Positions 29,323 through 39,575 are shown, counted from the first letter of the stretch. The stretch: DNA of 64,000 nucleotides from Sphaerotilus montanus (GCF_013410775.1 NZ_JACCFH010000001.1:310001-374000), one strand, 5' to 3'. Program-made: numbers and translations. Notes: a model not told the origin generated them from the letters alone.

Positions 29323-29344
29323 CTCCGTTCATCCCGAGCCCACC

Positions 29345-29698
29345 ATGACGAACCTGCAACGCTTCGACGTCGGCGCCCGCCTCTCCGAGATGGCCATCCA
29401 CCACGGCACGGTCTATCTGGCCGGTCAGGTGCCGGACGACGCCACCCAGGACATCCGCGGCCAGACCGCGCAGGTGCTGGCGATGATCGACCGCCTGCTG
29501 GCGCGCGCCGGCAGCGACAAGTCCCGGCTGCTGATGGTGCAGATCTTCCTGCCCGATCTGGCCGATTTCGACGGCATGAACGCGGTCTGGGACGCCTGGG
29601 TCGCCCCTGGCAATGCCCCACCCCGCGCCACCGTGCAGGCCCGCCTCGCCCGCCCGGAGTGGAAGATCGAGGTCGTTGCCACCGCCGCCGTGGCATGA
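29345..29698 (+). CDS. RidA family (YjgF/YER057c) protein
   Basis: The predicted product is 117 residues, starting at ATG 29345. It shows the RidA trimeric fold pattern: TVYLAGQVPDD near residue 20, DIRGQTAQVLAMIDRLLARAGSDKSRLLMVQIFL, and the conserved Arg-containing C-terminus PRATVQARLARPEWKIEV. RidA hydrolyses reactive 2-aminoacrylate. This one has QARLARPEWKIEV rather than the exact RidA active-site signature, so it may belong to an Rid2-7 subgroup. Its stop overlaps the next start (ATGA). Confidence 0.88.
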   Translation: MTNLQRFDVGARLSEMAIHHGTVYLAGQVPDDATQDIRGQTAQVLAMIDRLLARAGSDKSRLLMVQIFLPDLADFDGMNAVWDAWVAPGNAPPRATVQARLARPEWKIEVVATAAVA

Positions 29699-30084
29699 CC
29701 GCGCCGTCGAACGCCCCCACGCTGTGGCAACGCCTGGGCCGTGGCAGCGCAGTCTCCGTGGTGCTCGTCGGCGTGCTCGCCTGGGGCGTCGGCCGGGTGG
29801 TGCAGACCCAGGTGCGTGACGGTCAGGCCGAGACCCTGCGCACAGTGGCACGTCCGGGGGACATCCGGATGCTCTCGTCGGTCAGTTGCATCTTCTGCAC
29901 CAAGGCACGGCAGTACCTGACCGAACACCGCATTCCCTTCGAGGAGTGCCTGATCGAGCGGGACCCGGTCTGTCTGGCCGACTACAAGCGCCTCGGCGCC
30001 TCCGGCACGCCGACGCTGCTGGTGCGCGGCCAGCGCCAGCTCGGCTTCGACCCGCTGCGGGTCACGGCGGCGCTGGGCGGCTGA
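29695..30084 (+). CDS. Membrane-anchored glutaredoxin-like protein
   Basis: The predicted product is 129 residues. A membrane helix at residues 15-37 is followed by a thioredoxin-fold domain with the redox pair in SSVSCIFCTKAR (CxxC), EHRIPFEECLIERDP and the cis-Pro loop GASGTPTLLV. The orientation of the domain is probably periplasmic. A glutathione- or disulfide-dependent reductase role is inferred. It is coupled to the RidA gene. Confidence 0.85.
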   Translation: MTAPSNAPTLWQRLGRGSAVSVVLVGVLAWGVGRVVQTQVRDGQAETLRTVARPGDIRMLSSVSCIFCTKARQYLTEHRIPFEECLIERDPVCLADYKRLGASGTPTLLVRGQRQLGFDPLRVTAALGG

Positions 30085-30094
30085 GCGTCCGGCG

Positions 30095-31159
30095 TCAGAT
30101 CGCCGGATCGCCGTGCTGTCGGCGCAGCGCGTCGATCTGCGCCAGCAGTTCCGGGCCGAGCTGCACGTCCCAGGCCGCCACGTCCTCTTCGAGCTGCGCC
30201 ACGCTGGTCACGCCGATGATGGTGCTGGCCACCGACCAGCGCCGGTAGCAGAAGGCCAGCGCCAGCTGGGTCGGCGTCAACCCGTGGTCGCGGGCCAGCG
30301 CGTTGTAGGCGCGGGCGGCCTCCAGCGCTTCCGGGCGGGCCCAGCGCTGCTTCTTCATGCTGTCGAAGAGCGCCAGCCGGCCCGGCTGGTGCTGCGGATC
30401 GTGCAGCCCGTTCGCGTCGTACTTGCCCGTCAGCAGCCCGAAGCCCAGCGGCGAGTAGGCCAGCAGCGACACGTCGTGGCGGTGCATCGCCTCGTCCAGG
30501 CCGTTGTCGGGCACGCGGTTGACGAGGCAGTAGGCGTTCTGCACCGTGGCCACGCGCGGCAGGCCGGCCCGCTCGGCGACGTGGATGAACTCGCACACCC
30601 CGTACGGCGTCTCGTTGGACAGGCCGACAGCGCGCACCTTGCCATCGCGCACCAGGCGCTGCAGCGCTTCGAGCTGGGCCTCGATGCTGCTGCCGGGCTG
30701 GTCGCGGCGGGTCGGGTCGTAGTAGGTGGCACCGAAGGCCGGCACCGAACGCACCGGCCAGTGGATCTGGTACAGGTCGATCACGTCGGTCTGCAGGCGG
30801 CGCAGGCTGCCCTCGCAGGCGGCGACGATGTCGTCCGGCGTCAGGTCGGCGCTGCCGCCACGGATCCACGGCATGCCGCGCGACGGGCCTGCCACCTTGG
30901 TCGCGAGCACCACCTTCTGGCGCGCCTCCGGCCGGCTGGCGAACCAGTTGCCGAGGATGGTTTCGGTCTTGTTGAAGGTCTCGCGCCGCGGCGGCACGGC
31001 GTACATCTCGGCGGTGTCGATGAAGTCGATGCCCAGCTCGAGCGCGCGGTCGAGGATGGCGTGCGAGGTCGGCTCGTCGACCTGCTCGCCGAAGGTCATG
31101 GTGCCGAGGCAGATCGGGGTGACGCGCAGATCGCTGCGGCCGAGGGTGACGGATTGCAT
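30095..31159 (-). CDS. Aldo/keto reductase (Tas/YghZ-like)
   Basis: The 354-residue TIM-barrel reductase has the AKR tetrad visible as DTAEMY (Asp and Tyr), VLATKVAG (Lys) and YQIHWP (His). The NADPH-binding C-terminus includes TSVAQLEEDVAAW. The length (longer than 330) and N-terminal LGRSDLRVTPICLGTMTFGEQ match the Tas subgroup. The substrate is unknown. It is convergent with the glutaredoxin gene and divergent from the DMT transporter, 48 bp away. Confidence 0.92.
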   Translation of the reverse strand: MQSVTLGRSDLRVTPICLGTMTFGEQVDEPTSHAILDRALELGIDFIDTAEMYAVPPRRETFNKTETILGNWFASRPEARQKVVLATKVAGPSRGMPWIRGGSADLTPDDIVAACEGSLRRLQTDVIDLYQIHWPVRSVPAFGATYYDPTRRDQPGSSIEAQLEALQRLVRDGKVRAVGLSNETPYGVCEFIHVAERAGLPRVATVQNAYCLVNRVPDNGLDEAMHRHDVSLLAYSPLGFGLLTGKYDANGLHDPQHQPGRLALFDSMKKQRWARPEALEAARAYNALARDHGLTPTQLALAFCYRRWSVASTIIGVTSVAQLEEDVAAWDVQLGPELLAQIDALRRQHGDPAI

Positions 31160-31206
31160 GCGGGTGGTCTCCGGAGACGGCTGGATGGATCGGCTATCTT
31201 AGGGGG

Positions 31207-32130
31207 ATGACTGTTTCTTCGCTTTCCACCGCCGCCTTGCCCGCGACCCGCTCCGCGCTGCGCACCGACCTCCTCATGCTCCTGACCGCCGCCATCTGGG
31301 GCTCGACCTTCGTCGCGCAGCAGATGGGCATGGAGACAGTCGGGCCGTTCACCTACACCGCCGCCCGGATGCTGCTGGGCGCCGCGCTGGTCGGGCCGCT
31401 GTGGTGGTGGCGCGGCGGGCCGTTCGCGTCGGTGCCGCTGCACCCGAGCACGGGCGTGCTGGGCGCAGGGGCGCTGCTGGGCGCCGTGCTCTTCGTCGCG
31501 ATCAACCTGCAGCAGGTCGGGCTGCTGGGCACCTCGGTCAGCAACGCCGGCTTCATCACGGGCCTGTACGTCGTGCTGGTGCCGGTGCTGATGCGGCTGG
31601 GCGGGGCCACCGTGTCGCGCCAGGCCTGGACCGCCGTCACCATCGCCACGGCCGGCATGTACCTGCTGAGCGTGAAGGCCGACGCCACCATCGCGGCCGG
31701 CGACTGGCTGCAGCTCGGCGGCGCGCTGATGTGGGCGGTGCACATGCTGCTGGTCGGGCACCTGGCGCGGCGGCATGATCCGCTGCGGCTGTCGGTGCTG
31801 CAGTACCTCGTGGCGGGCGTGCTGTCGCTGGCCGTGGCGCTCGGGCGCGAGACGATCACCGTGGACGGATTGCTGCACGCCTGGGGCGCGATCGCCTGGG
31901 GCGGGGCGCTGTCGATCGGCATCGCCTACACGCTGCAGGTCATCGCGCAGCGCGACGCCGTGGCCTCGCACGCGGCGGTGATCTACAGCAGCGAGGGGCT
32001 GTTCTCGGCGCTCGGCGGCTGGGTGATGCTGAACGAGCAGCTCGGCCTGCGCGGCTGGCTGGGCGCGCTGCTGATCTGTGCGGCCATGGTGCTGGCGCAA
32101 TGGCAGCCAGAACCGGCCAAGGCAGAATGA
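31207..32130 (+). CDS. EamA/DMT-family transporter
   Basis: The 307-residue protein has ten hydrophobic helices in two EamA repeats (AAIWGSTFVAQQMGMETVGPFTYTAARMLLGA in repeat 1; VIYSSEGLFSALGGWVMLNEQLGLRGWLGALLICAAMV in repeat 2). This is the typical layout of drug/metabolite exporters; the substrate cannot be predicted. It probably heads a short unit with the dioxygenase (4-bp gap) and the hydrolase. Confidence 0.9.
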   Translation: MTVSSLSTAALPATRSALRTDLLMLLTAAIWGSTFVAQQMGMETVGPFTYTAARMLLGAALVGPLWWWRGGPFASVPLHPSTGVLGAGALLGAVLFVAINLQQVGLLGTSVSNAGFITGLYVVLVPVLMRLGGATVSRQAWTAVTIATAGMYLLSVKADATIAAGDWLQLGGALMWAVHMLLVGHLARRHDPLRLSVLQYLVAGVLSLAVALGRETITVDGLLHAWGAIAWGGALSIGIAYTLQVIAQRDAVASHAAVIYSSEGLFSALGGWVMLNEQLGLRGWLGALLICAAMVLAQWQPEPAKAE

Positions 32131-32134
32131 CCGG

Positions 32135-32926
32135 ATGCTCCCCACCTTCCCCCATCCCGACGCGCTGACCGGCCCCGAGAGCGCCCACGCCGCCGACCAC
32201 CTGCGCGCCCAGGGCTTCGTGCGCCTGGCACCCGACGCACTGGCCGTGACGGCCGGCGTGCCGCTCGACGCGCTGCACGGCCTCGATCCGTTCTGGCACG
32301 ACCTGCCACCCGACCAGCACCTCAAGGACGGCGGCCGCTACCGCCGCCGCCGCCACGGCAGCTTCGTGCAGGACACCCGCGCCGGCCTGCTTGCCGCCGT
32401 GCCGCACCGCCCGCACTGGCAACCGACCACCTACAACGCCCTGCACGGCGGCATGCTGCGCGACTTCGCGCCACTCGCCCCGGCCATGGCCGCGTCACCC
32501 GCCTTCCTCGCCGTCGTGCAGCGACTGGGAGAGATCTTCGCCGCAGCCGCGCACGACACGCCCAGCGAGCCGCCCTTCGACGGCCGCTGGTTCATCGAGG
32601 CCCACCCTTTCCGCATCGACACGACCGGCGGCGTCGGCCGGCCCACCCCGGAAGGCGCCCACCGCGACGGTGTCAACTTCGTGGCCGTGCTGCTGGTGGC
32701 GCGCGAAGGTGTGGTCGGCGGCGAGACGCGCGTGTTCCAGGCGGACGGCCCGCACGGCGTGCGCTTCACGCTGGAGCAGCCCTGGAGCGCGCTGCTGCTC
32801 GACGACCCGTGCGTGGTCCACGAGAGCACGCCGATCCAGCCGGATGGCGCCGCCGGCTGGCGCGACACGCTGGTGCTGACCTATCGCGCCGGCGACTTCC
32901 AGGATCCGCCGCAGCCCGTACAGTGA
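32135..32926 (+). CDS. 2OG-Fe dioxygenase family protein (PF10014-type)
   Basis: The predicted product is 263 residues, starting at ATG 32135. It is a cupin/jelly-roll 2-oxoglutarate Fe(II) dioxygenase of the small family that includes Ile/amino-acid hydroxylases. Visible features are RYRRRRHGSF, the metal ligands in AHRDGVNFVAVLLV, GGETRVF, and DDPCVVHESTPI with the distal His, then RDTLVLTY. A free-amino-acid hydroxylase is likely by family; the substrate is unknown. Confidence 0.85.
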   Translation: MLPTFPHPDALTGPESAHAADHLRAQGFVRLAPDALAVTAGVPLDALHGLDPFWHDLPPDQHLKDGGRYRRRRHGSFVQDTRAGLLAAVPHRPHWQPTTYNALHGGMLRDFAPLAPAMAASPAFLAVVQRLGEIFAAAAHDTPSEPPFDGRWFIEAHPFRIDTTGGVGRPTPEGAHRDGVNFVAVLLVAREGVVGGETRVFQADGPHGVRFTLEQPWSALLLDDPCVVHESTPIQPDGAAGWRDTLVLTYRAGDFQDPPQPVQ

Positions 32927-32930
32927 GGGC

Positions 32931-33920
32931 ATGACGCCGCCCGCCACCCCCTCGCTGCCCTCGCCCTACCTCCCGCGCCGCGCCGCGCGCTCGCTGTTCG
33001 TGCCCCTCCGTGGTCTGCGCTACCACGTGATGGTCTGGGGCGATCCGTCGATGGTCACGCCCGAGACGCCACCGCTGGTGCTGGTGCATGGGTGGATGGA
33101 CGTGGGGGCGTCGTTCCAGTTCGTCGTGGACGCCCTCGACGCGCTGGGCGAGGCGGGCGGCCCGCCGCGCTACGTCATCGCCCCGGACTGGCGCGGCTTC
33201 GGCCGGACCGCCGCGGCCCCCGGCACCGACACCTACTGGTTCCCCGACTACCTCGGCGACCTCGACGCCCTGCTCTGCTCGCCCGGCCTCGGACTGCAGG
33301 CCCTGCCGCCCATCGATCTGGTCGGCCACAGCATGGGCGGCAACGTCGTGATGATGTACGCCGGCATCCGACCGGAGCGCATCCGCCGGCTCGTCAACCT
33401 CGAAGGCTTCGGCTTGCCCCAGAGCACGCCCGACCAGGCCCCGCGCCGCTACGCGCAGTGGCTCGACCAGTTGCGCGAACCGGCCGAGATGCGCGATTAC
33501 GACAGCCTCGACGCCGTCGCCGCCCGGCTGATGAAGAACAACCCGCTGCTGCGCCCCGACTTCGCCGACTGGCTGGCACCCCACTGGTCGGCGCGCAACG
33601 CGGCCGGCCGCTGGGCAATCCTGGGCGACCCGGCGCACAAGCACGTCAACCCGGCGCTCTACCGCAAGGAAGAGGTGCTGGCCTGCTGGACGCGCATCAC
33701 GGCCCCGGTGCTGTGGGTCGAGGGCGACCAGACCGATGTCAGCAAGTGGTGGGGCAACCGCTACCCGCGGGCCGATTTCGAGGAACGTCTGGCGGTGGTG
33801 CCGCGGCTCGTGCGCCACCTGCTGAGCCCCTGCGGCCACATGCTGCACCACGACCAGCCGGACGCGCTGGCCGCACTGGTCGCAGGCCACCTCGGCAGCC
33901 AGCCCGGTTACACGACCTGA
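32931..33920 (+). CDS. Alpha/beta-fold hydrolase
   Basis: The 329-residue protein has an alpha/beta hydrolase fold with oxyanion region LVLVHGWMDVG (near residue 47), the nucleophile elbow GHSMGGN, an acidic residue in WVEGDQTDV, and the catalytic His in PCGHMLHHDQP. The family includes haloalkane dehalogenases, epoxide hydrolases and lipases; no specific activity can be read. It starts 4 bp after the dioxygenase gene. Confidence 0.9.
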   Translation: MTPPATPSLPSPYLPRRAARSLFVPLRGLRYHVMVWGDPSMVTPETPPLVLVHGWMDVGASFQFVVDALDALGEAGGPPRYVIAPDWRGFGRTAAAPGTDTYWFPDYLGDLDALLCSPGLGLQALPPIDLVGHSMGGNVVMMYAGIRPERIRRLVNLEGFGLPQSTPDQAPRRYAQWLDQLREPAEMRDYDSLDAVAARLMKNNPLLRPDFADWLAPHWSARNAAGRWAILGDPAHKHVNPALYRKEEVLACWTRITAPVLWVEGDQTDVSKWWGNRYPRADFEERLAVVPRLVRHLLSPCGHMLHHDQPDALAALVAGHLGSQPGYTT

Positions 33921-33988
33921 TCAGCGGCGGCCCCGGCCATGGGGATGGGTCCATGCCAAAATCGCGCCTTTCCGGACATCGAGCGACC

Positions 33989-35093
33989 ATGGACATCGAA
34001 CGCATCAACGCCATCGGCAACACCCTGGCAGACCTCAGCGAGCGCACGAACGCGCTAAGGGGGTATCTTTGACTACGAACGCAAAGGCCTGAGACTGGAA
34101 GAAGTCAACGCCGCGCTGGAAAACCCCGCGGTGTGGAACGACCCGAAGCGCGCCCAGGAACTAGGCAAGGAAAAGCGCACGCTGGAAACCGTCGTCGGCA
34201 CGATCGACCACCTGACCAGCCAGATTTCCGACAACACCGAACTCTTCGAGATGACGAAGGACGAGGAAGACTTCGACTCGCTGGCCACCATCGAGACCGA
34301 AGCCGCCGCCCTGCGCGACACCGTCGAGAAGCTCGAATTCCGCCGGATGTTCAACAACCCGGCCGACCCGCTCAACTGCTTCATCGACATCCAGGCCGGC
34401 GCCGGTGGCACCGAAGCCTGCGACTGGGCCTCGATGCTGCTGCGCCAGTACCTGAAGTACGCCGAGCGCAAGGGCTTCACCGCCACGGTCGAGGACATCA
34501 CCGAAGGCGACACCGCCGGCATCAAGAGCGCGACCATCAAGGTCGAGGGCGACTACGCTTTCGGCCACCTGCGCACCGAAACCGGCGTGCACCGCCTGGT
34601 CCGCAAGAGCCCGTTCGACTCGTCGGGCGGCCGGCACACCAGCTTCGCCTCGCTGTTCGTCTACCCGGAAGTCGATGACTCGATCGAGATCGACATCAAC
34701 CCGTCGGACGTGCGCACGGACACCTTCCGGGCCTCGGGCGCGGGCGGCCAGCACATCAACAAGACCGACTCGGCGGTGCGCCTGACGCACATTCCGACCG
34801 GCATCGTCGTGCAATGCCAGGACGGCCGCAGCCAGCACAGCAACCGCGACGTGGCGTGGAAGCGCCTGCGCTCGCGGCTGTACGACCACGAGATGCGCAA
34901 GCGCATGGAAGAGCAGCAGAAGCTGGAAGACACCAAGACCGATGTCGGCTGGGGCCACCAGATCCGCTCCTACGTGCTGGACAACAGCCGCATCAAGGAC
35001 CTGCGCACCAACGTGGAAATCTCGGCGACGCAGAAGGTGCTGGACGGTGACCTGGATGCGTTCATCGAGGCCAGCCTGAAACAGGGTCTGTAA
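33989..35093 (+). CDS. prfB: Peptide chain release factor 2 with programmed +1 frameshift
   Basis: RF2 recognises UGA and UAA. The coding region is in two frames: 33989-34069, then in-frame TGA at 34070-34072, and continuation in the +1 frame from GAC at 34071. The recoding site has the internal Shine-Dalgarno AGGGGGT (34058-34064) followed by CTTTGAC (34067-34073), the classical prfB autoregulatory signal. The full product is about 367 residues. It contains the codon-reading SPF motif (KSPFDSSGG) and the catalytic GGQ ([16 protein letters not shown]). There is no lysS directly downstream, unlike E. coli. Confidence 0.97.
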
Positions 35094-35141
35094 CAGGAGC
35101 AGGATCACCTGCCGGTGATCCGGTCCATCCGGGGAATTTCG

Positions 35142-35795
35142 ATGACATTGGCCGCACTGCTGTTCGACATGGACGGCACCCTGATCGACAGCATGCCGCT
35201 GCACGAGCGCTCCTGGGCACTCTGGCATGCCGAGATGGGGCTGCCCTACGACGAGTCCGGCTTCTTCGCCGCGACCGCCGGGCGGACCAACCTCGAGATC
35301 CTCCTGGACCTCTTTCCCGAGAGCGCCGAGTCCGAGCGCCTGGCCATGGCCGCGCGCAAGGAGGCCCTCTACCGCGCCATCGCCGAGCGGGAGCTGACCC
35401 TGATCGCCGGCGCCCGCGAGGTCATCGCGCAGGGCCGCGCCCGTGGGCTGCAGATCGCGATCTGCACCGCCGCACCGCCCGAGAACATCGCGATCGCCTT
35501 CGCCCGCTTCGGGCTGGGCGCGCTGGTCGACACCGTCACCAGTCCCGCCGACGGCCTGCGCGGCAAGCCGCACCCGGACATCTTCCTGGAAGCCGCGCGC
35601 CGCATGGGGGTGGACCCCGCGCAGTGCCTCGTCTTCGAGGATGCGCCGCTGGGCATCGAGGCCGCGCGCAATGGCGGCATGGCGGCGGTCGTGCTGACCA
35701 CCACGCTGCCGGCGGAAGCCTTCGCGGGCTACGACAACGTGCTCCAGTCGATCGCCGATTTCACCGATTACACCCTGCCGCCCAGCCTGGGCTGA
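35142..35795 (+). CDS. HAD-superfamily phosphatase (beta-phosphoglucomutase-like)
   Basis: The predicted product is 217 residues, starting at ATG 35142 with GGGG upstream. It shows HAD motif I (LLFDMDGTLIDSM), motif II Thr/Ser region (ICTAAPPENI), motif III Lys (LRGKPHPDIF) and motif IV (VFEDAPLGIEAA). The alpha-helical cap lies at residues 18-85. The signature matches the phosphoglucomutase/phosphonatase subgroup; the substrate is unknown. Confidence 0.9.
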   Translation: MTLAALLFDMDGTLIDSMPLHERSWALWHAEMGLPYDESGFFAATAGRTNLEILLDLFPESAESERLAMAARKEALYRAIAERELTLIAGAREVIAQGRARGLQIAICTAAPPENIAIAFARFGLGALVDTVTSPADGLRGKPHPDIFLEAARRMGVDPAQCLVFEDAPLGIEAARNGGMAAVVLTTTLPAEAFAGYDNVLQSIADFTDYTLPPSLG

Positions 35796-35811
35796 CTACA
35801 AGAGACAAGCC

Positions 35812-38466
35812 ATGCGTGAAGGTACCGTCACCCTGACACGGCGCGAGGACTATGTCGCGCCGAGCCACTGGATCCGCTCGGTCGATCTGACCTTCGAGCT
35901 GGAGCCGGCCAAGACGCTGGTCATCAGCCGGATGCAGGTCGAGCCCAACGCCGACCGCCCCGGCGAGCCCCTGCGCCTGGACGGCGAGGACATCACGCTG
36001 ACCCGCGTGCTGGTCAACGGCAACAGCGTGTCCTTCCACTTCGACGCGGGCCAGCTGGTGCTGGAGAAGCTGCCCGCCGAGCCCTTCGCGCTGGAGATCC
36101 GCAACACCTGCGCGCCGGGCAAGAACACCCAGCTCTCGGGGCTCTACACCTCGGGGGGCGGCTTCTTCACGCAGTGCGAGGCGCAGGGCTTCCGCCGCAT
36201 CACCTACTTCGCCGACCGGCCAGACGTGATGGCGGTCTTCAAGGTGACGCTGCGCGCGGACGCGAAGCTCTACCCGATGCTGCTGTCCAACGGCAATCTG
36301 GTCGAGTCCGGCGAGCTGCCCAAGGGCCGCCACTACGCCGTCTGGAGCGACCCGCATCCGAAGCCGAGCTACCTGTTCGCACTGGTGGCCGCCGATCTGG
36401 TCTGCCGCGAGCAGAAGATCCGCACCCGCTCGGGCCAGGACCACACGCTGCAGGTCTACGTCCGTGCCGGTGACCTCGACAAGACCGAACACGCGATGAA
36501 CTCGCTGATCGCGTCGATCGCGTGGGACGAGGCGCGCTTCGGGCTGAAGCTGGATCTGGAGCGTTTCATGATCGTCGCCGTCAGCGACTTCAACATGGGC
36601 GCGATGGAGAACAAGGGCCTGAACATCTTCAACACGAAGTTCGTGCTCGCCAGCCCCGCCACCGCGACCGACATCGACTTCGGCAATGTCGAGAGCGTCG
36701 TCGGCCACGAATATTTCCACAACTGGACCGGCAACCGCATCACCTGCCGCGACTGGTTCCAGCTGAGCCTGAAGGAAGGGCTGACCGTCTACCGCGACCA
36801 GGAGTTCAGCCAGGACATGGCGGGCGTGGCCTCGGCGCGCGCGGTCAAGCGCATCGAGGACGTGCGCCAGCTGCGCCAGAGCCAGTACCCGGAAGACGCC
36901 GGCCCGATGGCGCATCCGGTGCGCCCGGACCAGTACCAGGCCATCGACAACTTCTACACCGCCACCGTCTACGACAAGGGCGCCGAGGTCGTGCGCATGA
37001 TGGCCACGCTGGTCGGTCGCGCCGGGTTCCGCAAGGGCATGGACCTGTACTTCGCGCGCCATGACGGCCAGGCCGTGACCTGCGACGATTTCGCGCAGGC
37101 CATCGCCGACGCCAACCACGGCAGCGCACTCGCCGAGCGACTGGACACGTTCAAGCACTGGTACGCCCAAGCCGGCACGCCGCGCCTGAAGGCCGAAGGC
37201 AGCTTCGACGCCGACACCGGCCGCTACACGCTGACGCTGAGCCAGCACACGCCCGCCACGCCGGGGCAGCCGCTCAAGCAGCCGTTCGTGATCCCGGTGG
37301 CGATGGGCCTGCTCGACGCGGCCGGTCAGCCGATCACGGGCACCGACCGCGTGCTGGTGCTGGACACCGCGTCGCAGTCGTGGACCTTCGACGGCCTGAC
37401 TGCGGCGCCCGTGCCATCGCTGCTGCGCGGGTTCTCGGCGCCGGTGATCCTGGAATGGGATGCGAGCGAGGCCGAACTGTTCACGCTGCTCGGCCACGAC
37501 ACCGACGCCTTCAACCGCTGGGAGGCCGGTCAGCGGCTGGCGGTGCAGCGGCTGCTCGCGGCGGTACGCCAGGGCGGCGATCTGGTGCTCGACGAGGCCT
37601 TCGTCTCGGCCCTGCGCTCGGTGCTGAACGACCCGGCGCTGGACGCCGCGTTCAAGGAACTCGTGTTGACGCTGCCAAGCGAGGGCTATCTGGCCGAGCG
37701 CATGGCCGAAGCCGGCGAGCCGATCGACCCGCAGAAGATCCACGCCGCCCGCGAATCGATGCGCGCCCAGCTCGCCCGCAGCCTGCACGCCGACTGGGTC
37801 ACGGCTTGGGAGCAGAACAGCCAGACTGGCGGCTACCGGCCGGACCCGGTGTCGTGCGGCCGGCGCGCGCTGGCCAATCTGGCGCTGAACATGCTGGTGC
37901 TTGACGGTGTCGCCCATGGCGAGCCGCTCTGGCAGGGCAAGGCGCTGCAGCGCTTCAAGGACGCCGGCAACATGACCGACCGACTCGGCGCACTGGCGGC
38001 GCTGGTGCACGGCCGCTCGTCGCTGGCGGGTGCGGCGCTGGAGCGGTTTCACGCCATGTTCAGCGGCGAAGCGCTGGTCATCGACAAGTGGTTCGCGCTG
38101 CAGGCCACCGCGCCGGAGCAGGACGGCCAGGTCTTCGCACAAATCAAGGTGCTGGCGCGGCACCCCGACTACTCGCTGCGCAACCCCAACCGCGCCCGCA
38201 GCCTGCTGCTGACGATGACGCAGCTGAACCCGGGCGCCTTCCACCGTGCCGACGGCGCCGGCTATGCCTTCTGGGCCGACAAGGTGCAGGAAGTGGATGG
38301 TTTCAACCCGCAGCTGGCCTCGCGCATGGCCCGGGCGCTCGACCGCTGGCGTGCGCTGGCCGAGCCATTCCGCAGCCACGCACGTACGGCGATCGAGCGA
38401 ATTGCCGCGAAGACGGACTTGTCCGGCGATACGCGCGAAATCGTCACGCGCGCGTTGGCTGACTGA
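35812..38466 (+). CDS. pepN: Aminopeptidase N (M1 family)
   Basis: The 884-residue cytoplasmic M1 zinc peptidase matches E. coli PepN in length and layout. It has the N-terminal beta domain, the exopeptidase motif GAMENKG, the zinc site HEYFHNWTGNRITC with the downstream Glu in LKEGLTVYRDQEF, and a C-terminal superhelical domain with RARSLLLTMTQLNPGAFH. It removes N-terminal residues of peptides with broad specificity. Confidence 0.97.
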   Translation: MREGTVTLTRREDYVAPSHWIRSVDLTFELEPAKTLVISRMQVEPNADRPGEPLRLDGEDITLTRVLVNGNSVSFHFDAGQLVLEKLPAEPFALEIRNTCAPGKNTQLSGLYTSGGGFFTQCEAQGFRRITYFADRPDVMAVFKVTLRADAKLYPMLLSNGNLVESGELPKGRHYAVWSDPHPKPSYLFALVAADLVCREQKIRTRSGQDHTLQVYVRAGDLDKTEHAMNSLIASIAWDEARFGLKLDLERFMIVAVSDFNMGAMENKGLNIFNTKFVLASPATATDIDFGNVESVVGHEYFHNWTGNRITCRDWFQLSLKEGLTVYRDQEFSQDMAGVASARAVKRIEDVRQLRQSQYPEDAGPMAHPVRPDQYQAIDNFYTATVYDKGAEVVRMMATLVGRAGFRKGMDLYFARHDGQAVTCDDFAQAIADANHGSALAERLDTFKHWYAQAGTPRLKAEGSFDADTGRYTLTLSQHTPATPGQPLKQPFVIPVAMGLLDAAGQPITGTDRVLVLDTASQSWTFDGLTAAPVPSLLRGFSAPVILEWDASEAELFTLLGHDTDAFNRWEAGQRLAVQRLLAAVRQGGDLVLDEAFVSALRSVLNDPALDAAFKELVLTLPSEGYLAERMAEAGEPIDPQKIHAARESMRAQLARSLHADWVTAWEQNSQTGGYRPDPVSCGRRALANLALNMLVLDGVAHGEPLWQGKALQRFKDAGNMTDRLGALAALVHGRSSLAGAALERFHAMFSGEALVIDKWFALQATAPEQDGQVFAQIKVLARHPDYSLRNPNRARSLLLTMTQLNPGAFHRADGAGYAFWADKVQEVDGFNPQLASRMARALDRWRALAEPFRSHARTAIERIAAKTDLSGDTREIVTRALAD

Positions 38467-38546
38467 AATCTGGAGAAGTTAGGATCGGGACAGTCCCTGA
38501 AACTCTCCTGTAACTCCCGATCCGGCTGCCAAGCCGGCACAGCTTC

Positions 38547-39575
38547 ATGACCAAACGCATCAGCCTCACCCAGTACCTCGTCGAGCAGCAGCGCGAGCAC
38601 GGCCACATCCCCGGCCAGCTCCGCCTGCTGATCGAAGTCGTCGCCCGCGCCTGCAAGCGCATCGCGATCGCCGTCAACAAGGGCGCGCTCGGCGAAGTCC
38701 TCGGCTCGGCCGGCAGCGAGAACGTGCAGGGCGAAGTCCAGAAGAAGCTCGACATCATCTCCAACGAGGTGCTGATCGAGGCCAACGAGTGGGGTGGCCA
38801 CCTCGCGGCGATGGCGTCCGAAGAAATGGACGACATCCACGTCGTGCCGAACCGCTACCCGCAGGGCGAATACATGCTGCTGTTCGACCCGCTCGACGGC
38901 TCCAGCAACATCGACGTGAACGTCTCGATCGGCACCATCTTCTCGGTGCTGCGCAAGGTCGGCCACAACCGCGGCGTGAGCGAAGAGGACTTCCTGCAGC
39001 CGGGCAAGTTCCAGGCGGCCGCCGGCTACTGCGTGTATGGACCGCAGACCACGCTGGTGCTGACGGTGGGCGACGGTGTCGCGATGTTCACGCTCGACCG
39101 CGAGACGGGCTCGTGGGTGCTGACCAGCGAGAACGTGCAGATCCCGGCCGACACCAAGGAATTCGCGATCAACATGTCGAACATGCGCCACTGGGACGAG
39201 CCCGTGAAGCGCTACATCGACGAGTGCCTGGCCGGCAAGGAAGGCCCGCGCGGCAAGGACTTCAACATGCGCTGGGTGGCCTCGATGGTCGCCGACGTGC
39301 ACCGCATCCTGACCCGCGGCGGCGTGTTTCTCTATCCGTGGGACAAGCGTGAACCGGCCAAGCCGGGCAAGCTGCGCCTGATGTACGAAGCCAACCCGAT
39401 GGCCTTCCTCGTCGAGCAGGCTGGCGGCATGGCCACCAACGGCCACCAGCGCATCATGGATCTGGGCCCGACCAAGCTGCACGAGCGTGTCAGCGTGATC
39501 CTGGGCTCGAAGAACGAAGTGCAGCGCGTGACGGAATACCACCTGGAATCTGCACAGACCCCTTCCCAAGAATAA
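38547..39575 (+). CDS. fbp: Fructose-1,6-bisphosphatase class I
   Basis: The 342-residue class I enzyme has the metal/active-site signature [12 protein letters not shown], the N-terminal [11 protein letters not shown] region, and the substrate-binding [13 protein letters not shown] near residue 258. It dephosphorylates fructose-1,6-bisphosphate in gluconeogenesis and, in autotrophs, the Calvin cycle. It is a single gene; the tRNA-Thr promoter starts within 12 bp of its stop. Confidence 0.97.
   Translation: MTKRISLTQYLVEQQREHGHIPGQLRLLIEVVARACKRIAIAVNKGALGEVLGSAGSENVQGEVQKKLDIISNEVLIEANEWGGHLAAMASEEMDDIHVVPNRYPQGEYMLLFDPLDGSSNIDVNVSIGTIFSVLRKVGHNRGVSEEDFLQPGKFQAAAGYCVYGPQTTLVLTVGDGVAMFTLDRETGSWVLTSENVQIPADTKEFAINMSNMRHWDEPVKRYIDECLAGKEGPRGKDFNMRWVASMVADVHRILTRGGVFLYPWDKREPAKPGKLRLMYEANPMAFLVEQAGGMATNGHQRIMDLGPTKLHERVSVILGSKNEVQRVTEYHLESAQTPSQE

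Noticed and set aside
35761..38379. An 872-codon antisense frame under pepN
   Set aside because: Shadow of a full-length, well-conserved aminopeptidase gene.
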